Of a stretch of 64,000 bases of DNA, positions 17,069 through 25,441 are shown piece by piece; position 1 is the first letter of the stretch; each line of letters begins with the position of its first letter. The notes beneath the pieces are model-generated. The model did no database searches and had not been told where the DNA came from. It saw only the letters and a program-made list of their open reading frames with translations. This DNA is from Kribbella rubisoli (lineage in GTDB: Bacteria > Actinomycetota > Actinomycetes > Propionibacteriales > Kribbellaceae), in assembly GCF_004217145.1 (NCBI RefSeq), contig NZ_SHKR01000011.1, forward strand, positions 620,001 to 684,000. The letters run 5' to 3'. Position numbers and translations under genes: made by a program.

Positions 17069-18187
17069 TCATACAGGCCACGGTAGCCAGGCGTAGAGGC
17101 GGAAGTCGCCTTCGGGGGTGCGGCCGTGTTCGATCCGGCCTTCGACCAGGGCGGCGCGCTCGCTCAATCCCTTTAAACCTTGGCCGTCTCCTCGTCTGCG
17201 GTTCGGCGCGGGGTTGCGCAGCTCGACCGCCAATCCGTTGCCGGGGGCACCGGTCACGCTGATCGTCACGGGTTCGCCCGGCGCGTGCTTGACCGCGTTC
17301 GTGAGACCTTCCTGCACGATGCGGTACGCCGTACGTCCGACGTGCTCGGGCATCGCGCCCGGCGCGTCGAGGGTCAGGTCGACGGGGATGCCCGCCTCGC
17401 GTGAGCCGTTGACGAGGGCGGGCAGATCGGAGACCGCCGGCTGCGGGAGCTCGCCGACAGGAGCCCGCAGTACGCCGATCACCTCGCGGAGATCTTGCAG
17501 CGCCTGGTGCGCGCTGGCCCGGATGATCTCGGCGGCGCCGGCGACCTCGTCCGCGGACGCGTCCGGGCGGTACGCGAGCGCGCCGGCGTGCACGCTGAGC
17601 AGGGACAGCCGGTGCCCGAGTACGTCGTGCATCTCGCGGGCGATCTCCTCGCGGGCCCGGAGTTGGCCTTGCTCGGCCTCGAGTTTCGCGACCGTCTCGG
17701 CGCGATCGGCGCGGTCCCGGAGCGTCTGCAGGAGCTGGCGGCGGGATCGGACGTAGAGACCCCAGCCGGCCACCGCGAGGTAGATGGAGATAGCAGCGAT
17801 GACGGTGGCCGCGGGATCGTCCGGCTTGTCCCTGATCTTGATGTAGGCGGCCAGGCTGATCGCGTTCACGCCGAAAACCAGGACGGTCGTGCGCAGCGGC
17901 CTGTGGATGGCCACGGTGAGGATCAGGATCAGGGCGGCCACCCCGGCGGTCTCCGAGAACGTCGACACGGCGGCGCCGATGATTGCGAGCTGGAGCGGCC
18001 AGCGCCGGCGGAACCATAGAGTCAGGCACAGCGCCATCCCGACGACGAAGTCGACGGCGAGCAGGCCCGGGCTGATCGGGTCCTTGCTGCCCTCTTCGTA
18101 CAGCAGGAGCCCCGTGAGGACCGCGACGACGAAGACAAGGCTGTCCACGATCCAGTCGCGCGTACTCCGGCGGAAGAGCTCCTTCAT
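17069..18187 (-). CDS. Two-component sensor histidine kinase (HisKA_3 type)
   Basis: 372 residues. Five or six membrane helices span about residues 12-145 with very short loops, so the signal is probably sensed in the membrane. The dimerisation block REEIAREMHDVLGHRLSLL holds the phosphoacceptor H187. The HATPase domain has the N-box AYRIVQEGLTNAVKHA and a GQGLKGLSERAALVEG G-box. It should phosphorylate the regulator encoded downstream at 16294. No target genes are obvious next to the pair. Confidence 0.9.
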   Translation of the reverse strand: MKELFRRSTRDWIVDSLVFVVAVLTGLLLYEEGSKDPISPGLLAVDFVVGMALCLTLWFRRRWPLQLAIIGAAVSTFSETAGVAALILILTVAIHRPLRTTVLVFGVNAISLAAYIKIRDKPDDPAATVIAAISIYLAVAGWGLYVRSRRQLLQTLRDRADRAETVAKLEAEQGQLRAREEIAREMHDVLGHRLSLLSVHAGALAYRPDASADEVAGAAEIIRASAHQALQDLREVIGVLRAPVGELPQPAVSDLPALVNGSREAGIPVDLTLDAPGAMPEHVGRTAYRIVQEGLTNAVKHAPGEPVTISVTGAPGNGLAVELRNPAPNRRRGDGQGLKGLSERAALVEGRIEHGRTPEGDFRLYAWLPWPV

Positions 18188-18291
18188 GGTTCGAATGTAG
18201 CGGTGCGTAAGCGTTCTCCGGGGCCGTTGGGGTTGTCCGGATACCGAAGTCGCTTTCTTGCGGTACTTAGGTCAACGGTAGGTTGCCGGGC

Positions 18292-18798
18292 ATGAGTCAG
18301 CTCGCTGTCACCGTCATCGGCCCGGACCGCCCGGGCATCATCGCGGACGTCACCGGGGCCCTGGTCGGTACCGGGGTCAACCTCGAGGACACCACGATGA
18401 CGCTGCTGCGCGGCCACTTCGCGATGATGATCGTCTGCGCCGGGCCGATCGACGAGGTGGAGTCGGCGCTGGAGCCGCTGCAGGGCGAGCTGGTCATCAC
18501 GGTGCGGACGATGGGTCCCGAGCACGAGCACGCGCCGATCGGCGCGCCGTACATGCTGAGCGTGCACGGCGCCGATCGACCCGGGATCGTCGCCGCAGTG
18601 ACGCGGATGATCGCGGCCGCCGGCGGGACGATCACGGATCTCGCGACACGGCTGAGCGGCGGGCTGTACGTACTGACCGCGGAGGTCGAGCTGCCGGCGT
18701 CCGCGGACCTGGAGATGCTGGACCGGGCGCTCGAGATCACCGCCGAGGAGCTCGGCGTCGGCGTCACCCTGCGCCCGGCGGAGAGCGACGACCTGTGA
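18292..18798 (+). CDS. ACT-domain protein of the GcvR family
   Basis: 168 residues from ATG 18292. Two ACT domains in tandem: AVTVIGPDRPGIIADVTGAL (first) and MLSVHGADRPGIVAAVTRMI (second), each with the Asp-Arg-Pro-Gly ligand turn. Such proteins sense amino acids, and GcvR antagonises the glycine-cleavage activator in enterobacteria. No HTH is present. Its TGA overlaps the GTG of the deformylase gene (GTGA), so both are coupled. Confidence 0.82.
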   Translation: MSQLAVTVIGPDRPGIIADVTGALVGTGVNLEDTTMTLLRGHFAMMIVCAGPIDEVESALEPLQGELVITVRTMGPEHEHAPIGAPYMLSVHGADRPGIVAAVTRMIAAAGGTITDLATRLSGGLYVLTAEVELPASADLEMLDRALEITAEELGVGVTLRPAESDDL

Positions 18799-19337
18799 TC
18801 GCCTCCTGGTCCCCCAAGTTGCTGGACGTCGAGGGCGCTGTCCTGGACGTCGTTCGTGCGCCGCATCCAGTGCTGGCGACGGAGGGCGCTTTGGTGGATC
18901 CGCTCGACCCTTCGATGATCCAGCTCGCGGCCGACCTGGTGGCGACGATGCGGGTCTCCCCCGGGTGCGTCGGTCTGGCCGCGCCGCAGGTGGGGGTTGC
19001 GGCGCAGATGTTCTCGCTGGATGTGAGCGATCACCCGAAGACGCGTACGTGTCACGGCGTCTTCGTTCTCTGCAACGCGGTCGTGGTCGAGGCTTCGCGC
19101 AACGAGAAGGCCCGCGAGGGCTGCATGTCCGTCCCGGACTTCACTGGCGACGTCAAACGCGCGACCCGGTTGACCGTTCGCGGCGTACTGCCTGGCACCA
19201 CTGACCCGCTCACCATCACCACCGACGCCTTCGAGGCCCGAGCCCTCCAGCACGAGATCGACCACTGCAACGGCAAGCTCTTCCTGGACCGCGTCGCCGG
19301 CGCCCACGCCGTCTACCCCCGAAAGACCTACCAGTAA
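18795..19337 (+). CDS. def: Peptide deformylase
   Basis: 180 residues from a GTG overlapping the upstream stop. The three family motifs are present: GCVGLAAPQ (58-66), EGCMSVP (108-114) with metal ligand C110, and HEIDH (153-157) with H153, H157 and catalytic E154. It removes the formyl group from nascent N-terminal methionine at the ribosome. The EGCMS form (Met for Leu) is a mild variant. Genomes of this group usually hold several deformylases, so it may be a second copy rather than the essential one. Confidence 0.9.
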   Translation: MIASWSPKLLDVEGAVLDVVRAPHPVLATEGALVDPLDPSMIQLAADLVATMRVSPGCVGLAAPQVGVAAQMFSLDVSDHPKTRTCHGVFVLCNAVVVEASRNEKAREGCMSVPDFTGDVKRATRLTVRGVLPGTTDPLTITTDAFEARALQHEIDHCNGKLFLDRVAGAHAVYPRKTYQ

Positions 19338-19356
19338 CGAGTACCCTCGTCCCGAC

Positions 19357-19437
19357 GCCCGGGTGGCGGAACGGCAGACGCAGGGAGCTTAAACCTCCCA
19401 GCCGAAAGGCATACGGGTTCGAATCCCGTCCCGGGCA
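19357..19437 (+). tRNA. tRNA-Leu (anticodon UAA), bldA-type
   Basis: GCCCGGG (19357-19363) pairs with CCCGGGC (19430-19436). The anticodon stem GGGAG/CTCCC closes the loop CTTAAAC, anticodon TAA at 19390-19392. A long variable arm (GCC-GAAA-GGC) marks a class II tRNA, and the T loop is TTCGAAT. It reads UUA, the rarest leucine codon in such genomes; its Streptomyces counterpart is bldA, which controls development and secondary metabolism through rare TTA codons. CCA is not encoded. Confidence 0.95.
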
Positions 19438-19466
19438 CAACAACCACCAGCCCCCGATTGGTCTGA

Positions 19467-20213
19467 TTAGTGGGCTATGTCGGCTTGGTAGCAGGTTAGG
19501 TGCCAGGTTGCTTGGGTGGGGGGTGTGTTTGGGGGGCGGGTGCAGTGGCCGGAGGCGAAGGTGAGGGTTTGGGGGCCGGCCAGGTAGCACCAGGCGTCGT
19601 AGTCTTCGTCGGTGCCGTAGGCGTAGGAGAGGTAGTGCTTGACGGGTTGGCCTCCCAGGAACGGGGTTTGGAGGCGGTGTTGGGCTTCTAGGGGGAGGTT
19701 GCCCAGGAAGCCGCGCATTTCCTGGGTGAGGTTGAGTTGTGGGGGTGGGGCGGCGGCGGGCTGGGGAGTGCCGGCTCGGCCCGGGACCAGGTTGCGTAGG
19801 GCGCCGCGGGGTTTGGTTGGTTGTTGCTGTACGACGGCGTGCTTGAGGCTGGATGGGACGAACTGGTCCAGGCGGACGCTCTGGGTGCGTTGGCCCTGCG
19901 CATTTACGCGTGGAGTCGTCACAGCTAGACCGTTCGGGCCGAGTACGACGGCGTACGGGCGGTCCCGTTCGCGTTTGTGGCGGTCGGCCCACCAGTCGAT
20001 TCTTGGCCCGACCTTGCGCTCGACGTACGCCTTGACGTCGTCGTGGAGCTCTTCCCAGAAGTGGAACCGGTCCGGGGAAGGGACGAAGTTGAGATCCGTC
20101 GCGTCATGTGCACCGGGCATCTGCGGCGTCGCGGTCGAACGCTCCACGCCGCCCGCCTCGCGACGCGTGGCCGGACGTCCGCGGGACTGCTCGGGCAGAT
20201 TCCCACCGGTCAT
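19467..20213 (-). CDS. Hypothetical protein
   Basis: 248 residues from ATG 20213; ATG 20120 (MPGAHDATDLN) is a plausible later start since the first 31 residues are low-complexity. Residues 40-120 carry a charged region with FHFWEELHDDVKAYVERKVG and DWWADRHKRERDRPYAVVLG. A Pro/Ala/Gln-rich linker follows (about 125-165), then a C-terminal block with QEMRGFLGNLPLEAQ, YLSYAYGTDEDYDAWCYLAG and two late cysteines. No membrane span or signal. I do not recognise the family. It is convergent with tRNA-Leu. Confidence 0.65.
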   Translation of the reverse strand: MTGGNLPEQSRGRPATRREAGGVERSTATPQMPGAHDATDLNFVPSPDRFHFWEELHDDVKAYVERKVGPRIDWWADRHKRERDRPYAVVLGPNGLAVTTPRVNAQGQRTQSVRLDQFVPSSLKHAVVQQQPTKPRGALRNLVPGRAGTPQPAAAPPPQLNLTQEMRGFLGNLPLEAQHRLQTPFLGGQPVKHYLSYAYGTDEDYDAWCYLAGPQTLTFASGHCTRPPNTPPTQATWHLTCYQADIAH

Positions 20214-20274
20214 GTGAACACCCGCTTCGGAGGCATGCCGGGAGCTTCCAACACCTTCACCATCCGGGTCAACC

Positions 20275-21123
20275 TCACTCCTGCGGCTCTGTGGATAACC
20301 CGGCCAACGTCTTGGCTCTGGTGAGGACGGCGTCGAGCATGGGTTCGGTCAGCTTGCCGGTGAAGGTGTTCTGCTGGCTGGGATGGAAGCAGCCGAGGAC
20401 GGTGATTTCGCCTTGTGGGGTTGGGATCTGGTGTTCCACGGCATGACCGAACTTGGGCCGCGGCCGTGGGATGGTCGCGCCCAACGAGGCCAGTCCGCTG
20501 AGCAAGGCGTCGTACCCGAACTTGCCCAGGCAGACGATCGCACGAGCGGTGGCCAGGGACAGCTCCAGCTCACGGCGGAACCACGGCGCGCACGTGTCGC
20601 GCTCCTCGGGAGTGGGTTTGTTGGCGGGCGGCGCGCAGCGGACGGCGGCGATCATGCGGGCGCCGCTCAGGCGGAGGTCGTCGCCGGCGTGTTCGCTGGT
20701 GGGTTGGTTGGCGAGGCCGATGCGGTAGAGCGACGCGAACAGCCAGTCACCTGAACGGTCGCCGGTGAAGACGCGACCGGTACGGTTGCCGCCGTTCGCC
20801 GCGGGAGCGAGGCCGGCAATCAGGATGCGCGGCGCCGGGTCGCCCCAGCCGGGGATCGGGCGGCCCCAGTACGGCTGGTCGGCGAACGACTTTCTCTTGC
20901 CGACAGCAACATCTTCCCGCCACTCCACGAGTCGCGGGCAGGCGCGGCAGACGGAGACCCGCGCTTCCAGCTCCCGCAGGTCGTCGGTCGCCGCGAGCTG
21001 CACGACCTCGGCCGGGTCGTGCGCCATCGGAGTACGTCGTACTGCGGGATCCTCCGGCCATCCGGTCCCGGGCGGCACCGGGCTCTCGAACAACTGCCCC
21101 GTCAACGGATGCGGAAGCTTCAT
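20275..21123 (-). CDS. udgB: Family 5 (UdgB-type) uracil-DNA glycosylase
   Basis: 282 residues. CRACPRLVEWRE starts the iron-sulfur cysteine set, with later cysteines in VRCAPPANKPTPEERDTC. Motif A is GLAPAANGGNRTGRVFTGD: alanine replaces the usual catalytic Asp/Asn, typical of family 5. Motif B is CFHPSQQNTFTGKL. Family 5 enzymes remove uracil, hypoxanthine and etheno-cytosine from DNA, helping GC-rich thermophiles and actinobacteria against cytosine deamination. The first 25 residues are a conserved leader. Confidence 0.88.
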   Translation of the reverse strand: MKLPHPLTGQLFESPVPPGTGWPEDPAVRRTPMAHDPAEVVQLAATDDLRELEARVSVCRACPRLVEWREDVAVGKRKSFADQPYWGRPIPGWGDPAPRILIAGLAPAANGGNRTGRVFTGDRSGDWLFASLYRIGLANQPTSEHAGDDLRLSGARMIAAVRCAPPANKPTPEERDTCAPWFRRELELSLATARAIVCLGKFGYDALLSGLASLGATIPRPRPKFGHAVEHQIPTPQGEITVLGCFHPSQQNTFTGKLTEPMLDAVLTRAKTLAGLSTEPQE

Positions 21124-21140
21124 CCCCTCAGACTAAAGAC

Positions 21141-21665
21141 ATGAGCATCATCGGAGTCGTCGCGTCCGCCACCGGCGGGGTCGAGCAACTGCGGCAAGGG
21201 TTGGTCGTACCTCTCGTCGACCGCGGCCACCAGGTCGCGATCACCCTCACACCCAGGGCAGCTGAGTGGCTCGCGCCGGCCGAGCGGTGGGAGCTGGAGC
21301 GCATCACCGGTCTCCCCGTGCGCTCACACCCTCGGCGACCTGATGAGCCGCGGCCGCATCCGCCGATCGACCTGTTCGTTGCCGCGCCCGCCAGTGCGAA
21401 CACCGTCGCCAAGCTGGCGCTCGGGATCGGCGACAACCAGGCGCTGTCCATTCTGTCGGAGGGTCTCGGGAGTACGCCGATGGTGGTGTTCCCGCACGTG
21501 AACGCGGCCCACGCGAGGCATCCCGCGTGGGCCGGTCATCTGGAGACGCTGCGCGCGGCAGGCGTCGTACTCATCGAATGGGAACTCCGCGAGCCGCGAG
21601 AACCGGGCGGACGGGAGTTGCCGTGGGCCCGCATTCTCGCTGCCGTCGAGGGACTAGGCGGCTAG
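21141..21665 (+). CDS. Flavoprotein of the HFCD (PPC decarboxylase-like) superfamily
   Basis: 174 residues. The start IGVVASATGGVEQLRQGLV and the block DLFVAAPASANTVAKLALGIGDN match the FMN-binding core of homo-oligomeric flavin-containing Cys decarboxylases such as CoaC, EpiD and UbiX. The PASANTxxK motif is the FMN/His-neighbour motif. No fused second domain is present. It is divergent from the glycosylase gene, 17 bases apart, and overlaps the MFS gene end by 12 bases. Reaction unknown. Confidence 0.8.
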   Translation: MSIIGVVASATGGVEQLRQGLVVPLVDRGHQVAITLTPRAAEWLAPAERWELERITGLPVRSHPRRPDEPRPHPPIDLFVAAPASANTVAKLALGIGDNQALSILSEGLGSTPMVVFPHVNAAHARHPAWAGHLETLRAAGVVLIEWELREPREPGGRELPWARILAAVEGLGG

Positions 21666-23084
21666 CTCCTCGACCGGCTGCGGCTCGGTTGCCTCGACGG
21701 CCCGCGTACGGCGGGGGCTCGGAATCGCCAGGGCCAGTACGACGGCTGCGGCGGCGAACGCGGCCAGCAGGAGGAACGTGTCGGTGAAGCCCGACTCGGC
21801 GGGGAGGCCCGACGGCTGGAGGTGGCCGGTGATGATCGAGCTGGCCAGCGCCGTACCGATGGAACCGCCGATGGTGCGGATGTTGGTGTTCATGCCAGTG
21901 GCTGCGCCGGTCTGCTCGCGCGGGACGTTCTGCACGATCAGGCTGGTCATGGACGCGTAGGCGAGACCCAGCCCGATACCGAACAGAGCCGTGGAGAGCG
22001 CCACCTGCCACTGCTGGTCATGGAACTCCGCGAAGAGCAGCGCCGCGAGCAGGCTGAGCGCGGAACCGGAAACGACCTGTGCCTTCACGTTGAACCGCGG
22101 TGCGAGCGGACCGCTCATCGACCCGGTGACCGCCATCGTCACCAGCATCGGCAGCATCAGCAGGCCGGCCTGCGTCACACTCGCTCCGAAGCCGAACCCA
22201 GCGGCCTTCGGGATCTGCAGGAACTGCGGCACGAACGCGTACACCGCAAACATGGCCGCGCCGAAGAGCAGAGCCACGAGGTTCGTCGTCCACACAGCCG
22301 GGCGGCGCATCACCCGCATGTCGATCAGCGGGTTCCGCGAGCGGAGTTCGACGGTGATCCAGCCGACGAACAGGACGACGGCCAGTGCGAACAGGCCGAT
22401 CGTGCGGAAGGAGCCCCAGCCCCACGTGCGGCCGCTGCTCAGCGGGAGCAGCAGCGCGATCAGCCAGCCGGACAGGAAGGCTGCGGCGAGCCAGTCGATT
22501 CGGCCGGCCACGCGGTTCGGCGACTCCGGGACGTACCGGCGGACCAGCACGGCCGACACGGTGACGACCGCCATCGGGACCCAGAACAGCCAGCGCCAGC
22601 CGAGCCACTCCACGATCGGGCCGGCCAGCACGATCCCCAGCCCGCCGCCGGCGGCGATGATCGCGGAGACCACGCCGACCACGGACGGCACGCGCTCGGC
22701 CGGGAACTCGTCCCGGATGATCCCGAACGCCAACGGGAAGACGGCGCCGCCGACGCCCTGGAAGACGCGGGCGGCGATCAGTACGCCGATGTTCGGCGCG
22801 AGGGCCGCGATCAGACAACCGACGGCGAGCGCGGCGAGCGCGATGAACAGCGTGCGCTCCTTGCCGACCATGTCGCCGATACGGCCGAGGAGCGGGGTTG
22901 CGACCGAGACAGACAGCAGAAGCGCGGTGAAGACCCAGGTGACCGTGCTCGGGGTGGTGTGCAGGTCGTGCTGGATGACGGGCAGCGCCGGGCTCACCAG
23001 CGACTGCAGCATCGAGAACGATGCGACGACCGTGGCGAGGACCGCCAAGGTCAGTCGCGGGTTTCCAGACCTGATGACAGGCAT
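21654..23084 (-). CDS. MFS drug exporter, DHA2 (14-span) family
   Basis: 476 residues from ATG 23084, with GAAGGA upstream; the longer start would cover the operator. It starts in the cytosol and shows 14 membrane helices. The A-type motif reads GRIGDMVGKERTLF after helix 2, and the antiporter motif C is GGLGIVLAGPIVEWLG in helix 5. DHA2 members export drugs, dyes or metabolites by proton antiport. It is divergent from a TetR-type regulator with a palindromic operator between, the usual arrangement for an inducible efflux pair. Confidence 0.9.
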   Translation of the reverse strand: MPVIRSGNPRLTLAVLATVVASFSMLQSLVSPALPVIQHDLHTTPSTVTWVFTALLLSVSVATPLLGRIGDMVGKERTLFIALAALAVGCLIAALAPNIGVLIAARVFQGVGGAVFPLAFGIIRDEFPAERVPSVVGVVSAIIAAGGGLGIVLAGPIVEWLGWRWLFWVPMAVVTVSAVLVRRYVPESPNRVAGRIDWLAAAFLSGWLIALLLPLSSGRTWGWGSFRTIGLFALAVVLFVGWITVELRSRNPLIDMRVMRRPAVWTTNLVALLFGAAMFAVYAFVPQFLQIPKAAGFGFGASVTQAGLLMLPMLVTMAVTGSMSGPLAPRFNVKAQVVSGSALSLLAALLFAEFHDQQWQVALSTALFGIGLGLAYASMTSLIVQNVPREQTGAATGMNTNIRTIGGSIGTALASSIITGHLQPSGLPAESGFTDTFLLLAAFAAAAVVLALAIPSPRRTRAVEATEPQPVEELAA

Positions 23085-23161
23085 GCAGAAGTCCTTCGAA
23101 AGGGGTGTGATCACGCCGCACGACGGCGTGGGAATCCCCGGCCTGGTAAAGTCGAGGTGTG

Positions 23162-23189
23162 CCTCCACTATAGCGGAGGTATGCCTCCG
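23162..23189. promoter_or_regulatory. Palindromic TetR operator between exporter and regulator
   Basis: CGGAGG-TATG-CCTCCG (23174-23189) is a perfect palindrome, and CCTCC (23162-23166) gives a second, overlapping repeat with GGAGG (23175-23179) around ACTATAGC. The site lies between the divergent exporter start (23084) and regulator start (23214), so one bound repressor could shut both promoters. Confidence 0.75.
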
Positions 23190-23213
23190 GTAACAACTGG
23201 CTAAGGTGATCGA

Positions 23214-23789
23214 ATGGACAGCGAGCAGAGCAGGCCGGCTTTGCAGGTCGACGTACGGCGGCCGCAGCGGGCGGACGCGCGGCGGAATTTCGACGCCCTG
23301 CTCGCCGCCGCCCGGGACGCGTTCGCCTCCAAGGGCGTCGAGGCGTCGCTCGAGGACATCGCCCGCCAGGCCGGTGTCGGCATCGGCACGCTGTACCGCA
23401 ACTTCCCGAACCGTCAGGACCTGCTCAACGCGGTCTACTTCGGCGAGATCGAGGAGCTGTGCATCGCGGCGGAGAAGGCGGCCGATCTACCGCCGTGGGA
23501 CGCGCTGACGACGTGGTTGCACCGCTTCGTCGAGTACGCCGCGACCAAGCGCGCCATCTGGGAGTCCCTGAACCGCGAGACCGAGAGCTTCAAGGCCGCG
23601 CGAGCGGCGATGTATGCGGCCGGCACCCCGCTGTTCGAGCGAGCCCAGGAAGCCGGCGAGGCCCGCAAGGACGTCTCCTTCGACGACCTCCTCCGCATGG
23701 TCAGCGGCCTCACCGCCGCCGGCTTCGTAGACCAGGCCCAACGCGACCGAGTCCTCACCATCGCCCTGGACGGCGTGCGCGTCAGGTAG
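23214..23789 (+). CDS. TetR/AcrR family transcriptional regulator
   Basis: 191 residues. The N-terminal HTH runs over about residues 22-70: ARRNFDALLAAARDAF, then GVEASLEDIARQAGVGIGTL and YRNFPNRQDLLNAVY. The C-terminal ligand domain is variable, as usual. It is divergent from the DHA2 exporter, across the palindrome at 23162-23189, so it most likely represses both genes until a drug-like ligand binds. Confidence 0.9.
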   Translation: MDSEQSRPALQVDVRRPQRADARRNFDALLAAARDAFASKGVEASLEDIARQAGVGIGTLYRNFPNRQDLLNAVYFGEIEELCIAAEKAADLPPWDALTTWLHRFVEYAATKRAIWESLNRETESFKAARAAMYAAGTPLFERAQEAGEARKDVSFDDLLRMVSGLTAAGFVDQAQRDRVLTIALDGVRVR

Positions 23790-23798
23790 ACGAACGCC

Positions 23799-24200
23799 TC
23801 ACCCGCGAGGACTGACGATCTCGAAGCCCGCGTCCCTGCCCGCCTCAGCCAGCCGGTCGTCGTACGTGGCCAAGCCGGTCAGATCCGATCCAAGCACCCG
23901 GGCGGTCGCCAGATGAATCGCATCCAGAGACCGCAGCATGCGATCCGGTTCGTTCATCGCGGCGTCCACGATGTCGTCGTCGATGCTGATGAAGTCGAAG
24001 GCAAGAAGTAGATCTCGAGCATCCGGGAGCACGGCAGGAAAGACCCGCGTCACCGCCCTCATGACCTCGATCCGCAGCAACGCCGAGCTCACCCATGCGG
24101 CGCCCACAGCCTGGTCGTAGAACTCTGCGAATGCCTTGGAATGGCTTTCTTCCACCAGCAGCTTGAGCGCTGCCGAGGTGTCGAGGTAGTACAGACTCAC
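23799..24200 (-). CDS. PIN-domain toxin, VapC type
   Basis: 133 residues from GTG 24200, which overlaps the antitoxin stop (GTGA) and has GAGGAG upstream. It is a PIN domain: YYLDTSAALKLL holds the first acidic residue, E46-like (LLRIEVMRAV) the second, LDAIHLATA the third and TYDDRLAEAGRDAGF the fourth. VapC toxins cut tRNA or rRNA when released from their antitoxin. All catalytic acids are present, so it looks active. Confidence 0.88.
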   Translation of the reverse strand: MSLYYLDTSAALKLLVEESHSKAFAEFYDQAVGAAWVSSALLRIEVMRAVTRVFPAVLPDARDLLLAFDFISIDDDIVDAAMNEPDRMLRSLDAIHLATARVLGSDLTGLATYDDRLAEAGRDAGFEIVSPRG

Positions 24201-24493
24201 CAAGACTCCTCGTCGCGCAGTGCGGCGAGCGCATCACTCAGCCGATCACTGCCGTCGCCGGCACGCATCCGCGGCCTGAACCCCGGCCGTACTGCGCTGC
24301 GCACCCTGCCTTGCTCCGTGAGCCGATCCAGCACCGGTGTCGCCGCCCGCTCGTCCACGGGCACGATCCGCGCGACCAGCCGACCGTACTCGGTCACATC
24401 GATGGTCTCGCCATGCCGGACGCGGGCCAGCACCTCGCTCGTCCTGTGGCGCAGTTCCCGCAGCCCCACGGCATGTTCGTTCGGAGTAACCAT
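24197..24493 (-). CDS. Phd/VapB-type antitoxin
   Basis: 98 residues from ATG 24493. The start VGLRELRHRTSEVLARVRHGETIDVTE.. is the Phd/YefM DNA-binding fold, and the Leu/Arg/Asp-rich C-terminus (LSDALAALRDEESW) would wrap around the PIN toxin. It is coupled to vapC by a GTGA overlap. A CACAA-TT-TTGTG repeat (24507-24518) lies just upstream and is the likely self-operator. Confidence 0.87.
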   Translation of the reverse strand: MVTPNEHAVGLRELRHRTSEVLARVRHGETIDVTEYGRLVARIVPVDERAATPVLDRLTEQGRVRSAVRPGFRPRMRAGDGSDRLSDALAALRDEESW

Positions 24494-24506
24494 GCCGCAA
24501 AGGTAG

Positions 24507-24518
24507 CACAATTTTGTG
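24507..24518. promoter_or_regulatory. Likely autoregulatory operator of the toxin-antitoxin pair
   Basis: CACAA-TT-TTGTG is an inverted repeat 14 bases before the antitoxin ATG, in an AT-rich patch that stands out in this region and probably includes the -10 box. Antitoxins of the Phd/VapB type repress their own operon through such sites. Confidence 0.6.
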
Positions 24519-24524
24519 ACACAA

Positions 24525-24542
24525 CCTCGCGGTTAGGCGAGG
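24525..24542 (-). terminator. Possible terminator at the ppx stop
   Basis: CCTCGC (24525-24530) and GCGAGG (24537-24542) form a 6-bp stem with a 6-base loop that contains part of the ppx stop codon (24533-24535). It would close the eno-divIC-DUF501-ppx transcript just before the toxin-antitoxin promoter. No T-run, so support is modest. Confidence 0.4.
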
Positions 24543-25441
24543 GAGAGCGCGACGCCGTCGAGGATGTCTTGTTCGGAGATAACCAGTTCGTCGAGGGCTA
24601 GACGGTTGAAGAGGCGTTGGAGGATTACTGCGCCGGCGCCGATGACGTCTACCCGACCGGGGTGGATCGACTGGACGGCGGTGCGGTCGGTGCGGGTTGA
24701 GGTTGTGAGCCAGGTGGTGGCTTGGTGCAACTGGTCCGCAGACAGGTGGGCGTGGTGGACGGCTGTGCGGTCGTACTGCGGGAGGCCCAGCGCGACGGCG
24801 GCGACGGTGGTCGCCGTGCCTGCTACTCCGATCAGCGCGCGGGCCTGAGCCAGCGGGACTGTGGTGCCGTCGAGGAGGGCGTCGACGTCGCGCGTGATCG
24901 CGGCTAGTTCGGCGGGGCTGGTTGGGTCGGTGGTTACGTGGCGTTCGGTGAGGCGGACTGAGCCGATGTCCAGGGATTCGGCCGCGAGTACGCCGTTCGC
25001 GTCGCCCAGGACGAGTTCGGTGGAGCCGCCGCCGATGTCGGCTACCAGGTACGGCGCGGGGAGGTCGAGGGCGGTGGTCGCGCCGCGGAAGCTGAGTTCG
25101 GCTTCTTCGGTGCCGGAGATGATCTCGGGGCGTACGCCGAGGCGCGCTTCGATGCCGGTGAGGAACTCGTCGCGGTTGCTGACGTCACGGGCCGCGGAGG
25201 TGGCGACGAAACGGAGCCTGTCGACACCAAGAGACTCGACGACAGCTGCGAAGTCGTCAGCTGCCTTGAAGACTCGCGTGAGCGCTTCCGGAGCGAAGGC
25301 GCCGGTGGCGTCGACGCCCTGACCGAGCCGGACGATCGTCATTCGTCGATCAACCTCGATCAGCTGACCGTCCACCAGATCCGCAATCAACAGCCGGATC
25401 GAGTTGGTCCCACAATCGATCGCTGCAACCCGCTCAGACAC
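24533..25441 (-). CDS. ppx: Ppx/GppA-family exopolyphosphatase
   Basis: 302 residues, GTG start. ASKHA fold: AAIDCGTNSIRLLIAD is phosphate-1, VADIGGGSTELVLG is phosphate-2 with the catalytic Glu nearby (ISGTEEAELSFRG), and GVAGTATTVAA is the adenosine-like motif. It is the short form, without the C-terminal HD-like domain. It hydrolyses polyphosphate or pppGpp. It overlaps DUF501 by 8 bases and belongs to the conserved eno-divIC-DUF501-ppx group. Confidence 0.92.
   Translation of the reverse strand: MSERVAAIDCGTNSIRLLIADLVDGQLIEVDRRMTIVRLGQGVDATGAFAPEALTRVFKAADDFAAVVESLGVDRLRFVATSAARDVSNRDEFLTGIEARLGVRPEIISGTEEAELSFRGATTALDLPAPYLVADIGGGSTELVLGDANGVLAAESLDIGSVRLTERHVTTDPTSPAELAAITRDVDALLDGTTVPLAQARALIGVAGTATTVAAVALGLPQYDRTAVHHAHLSADQLHQATTWLTTSTRTDRTAVQSIHPGRVDVIGAGAVILQRLFNRLALDELVISEQDILDGVALSLA

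Noticed and set aside
21822..23204. 460-codon plus-strand frame opposite the MFS exporter
   Set aside because: Extremely His/Arg/Asp-rich antisense shadow of membrane-helix codons.
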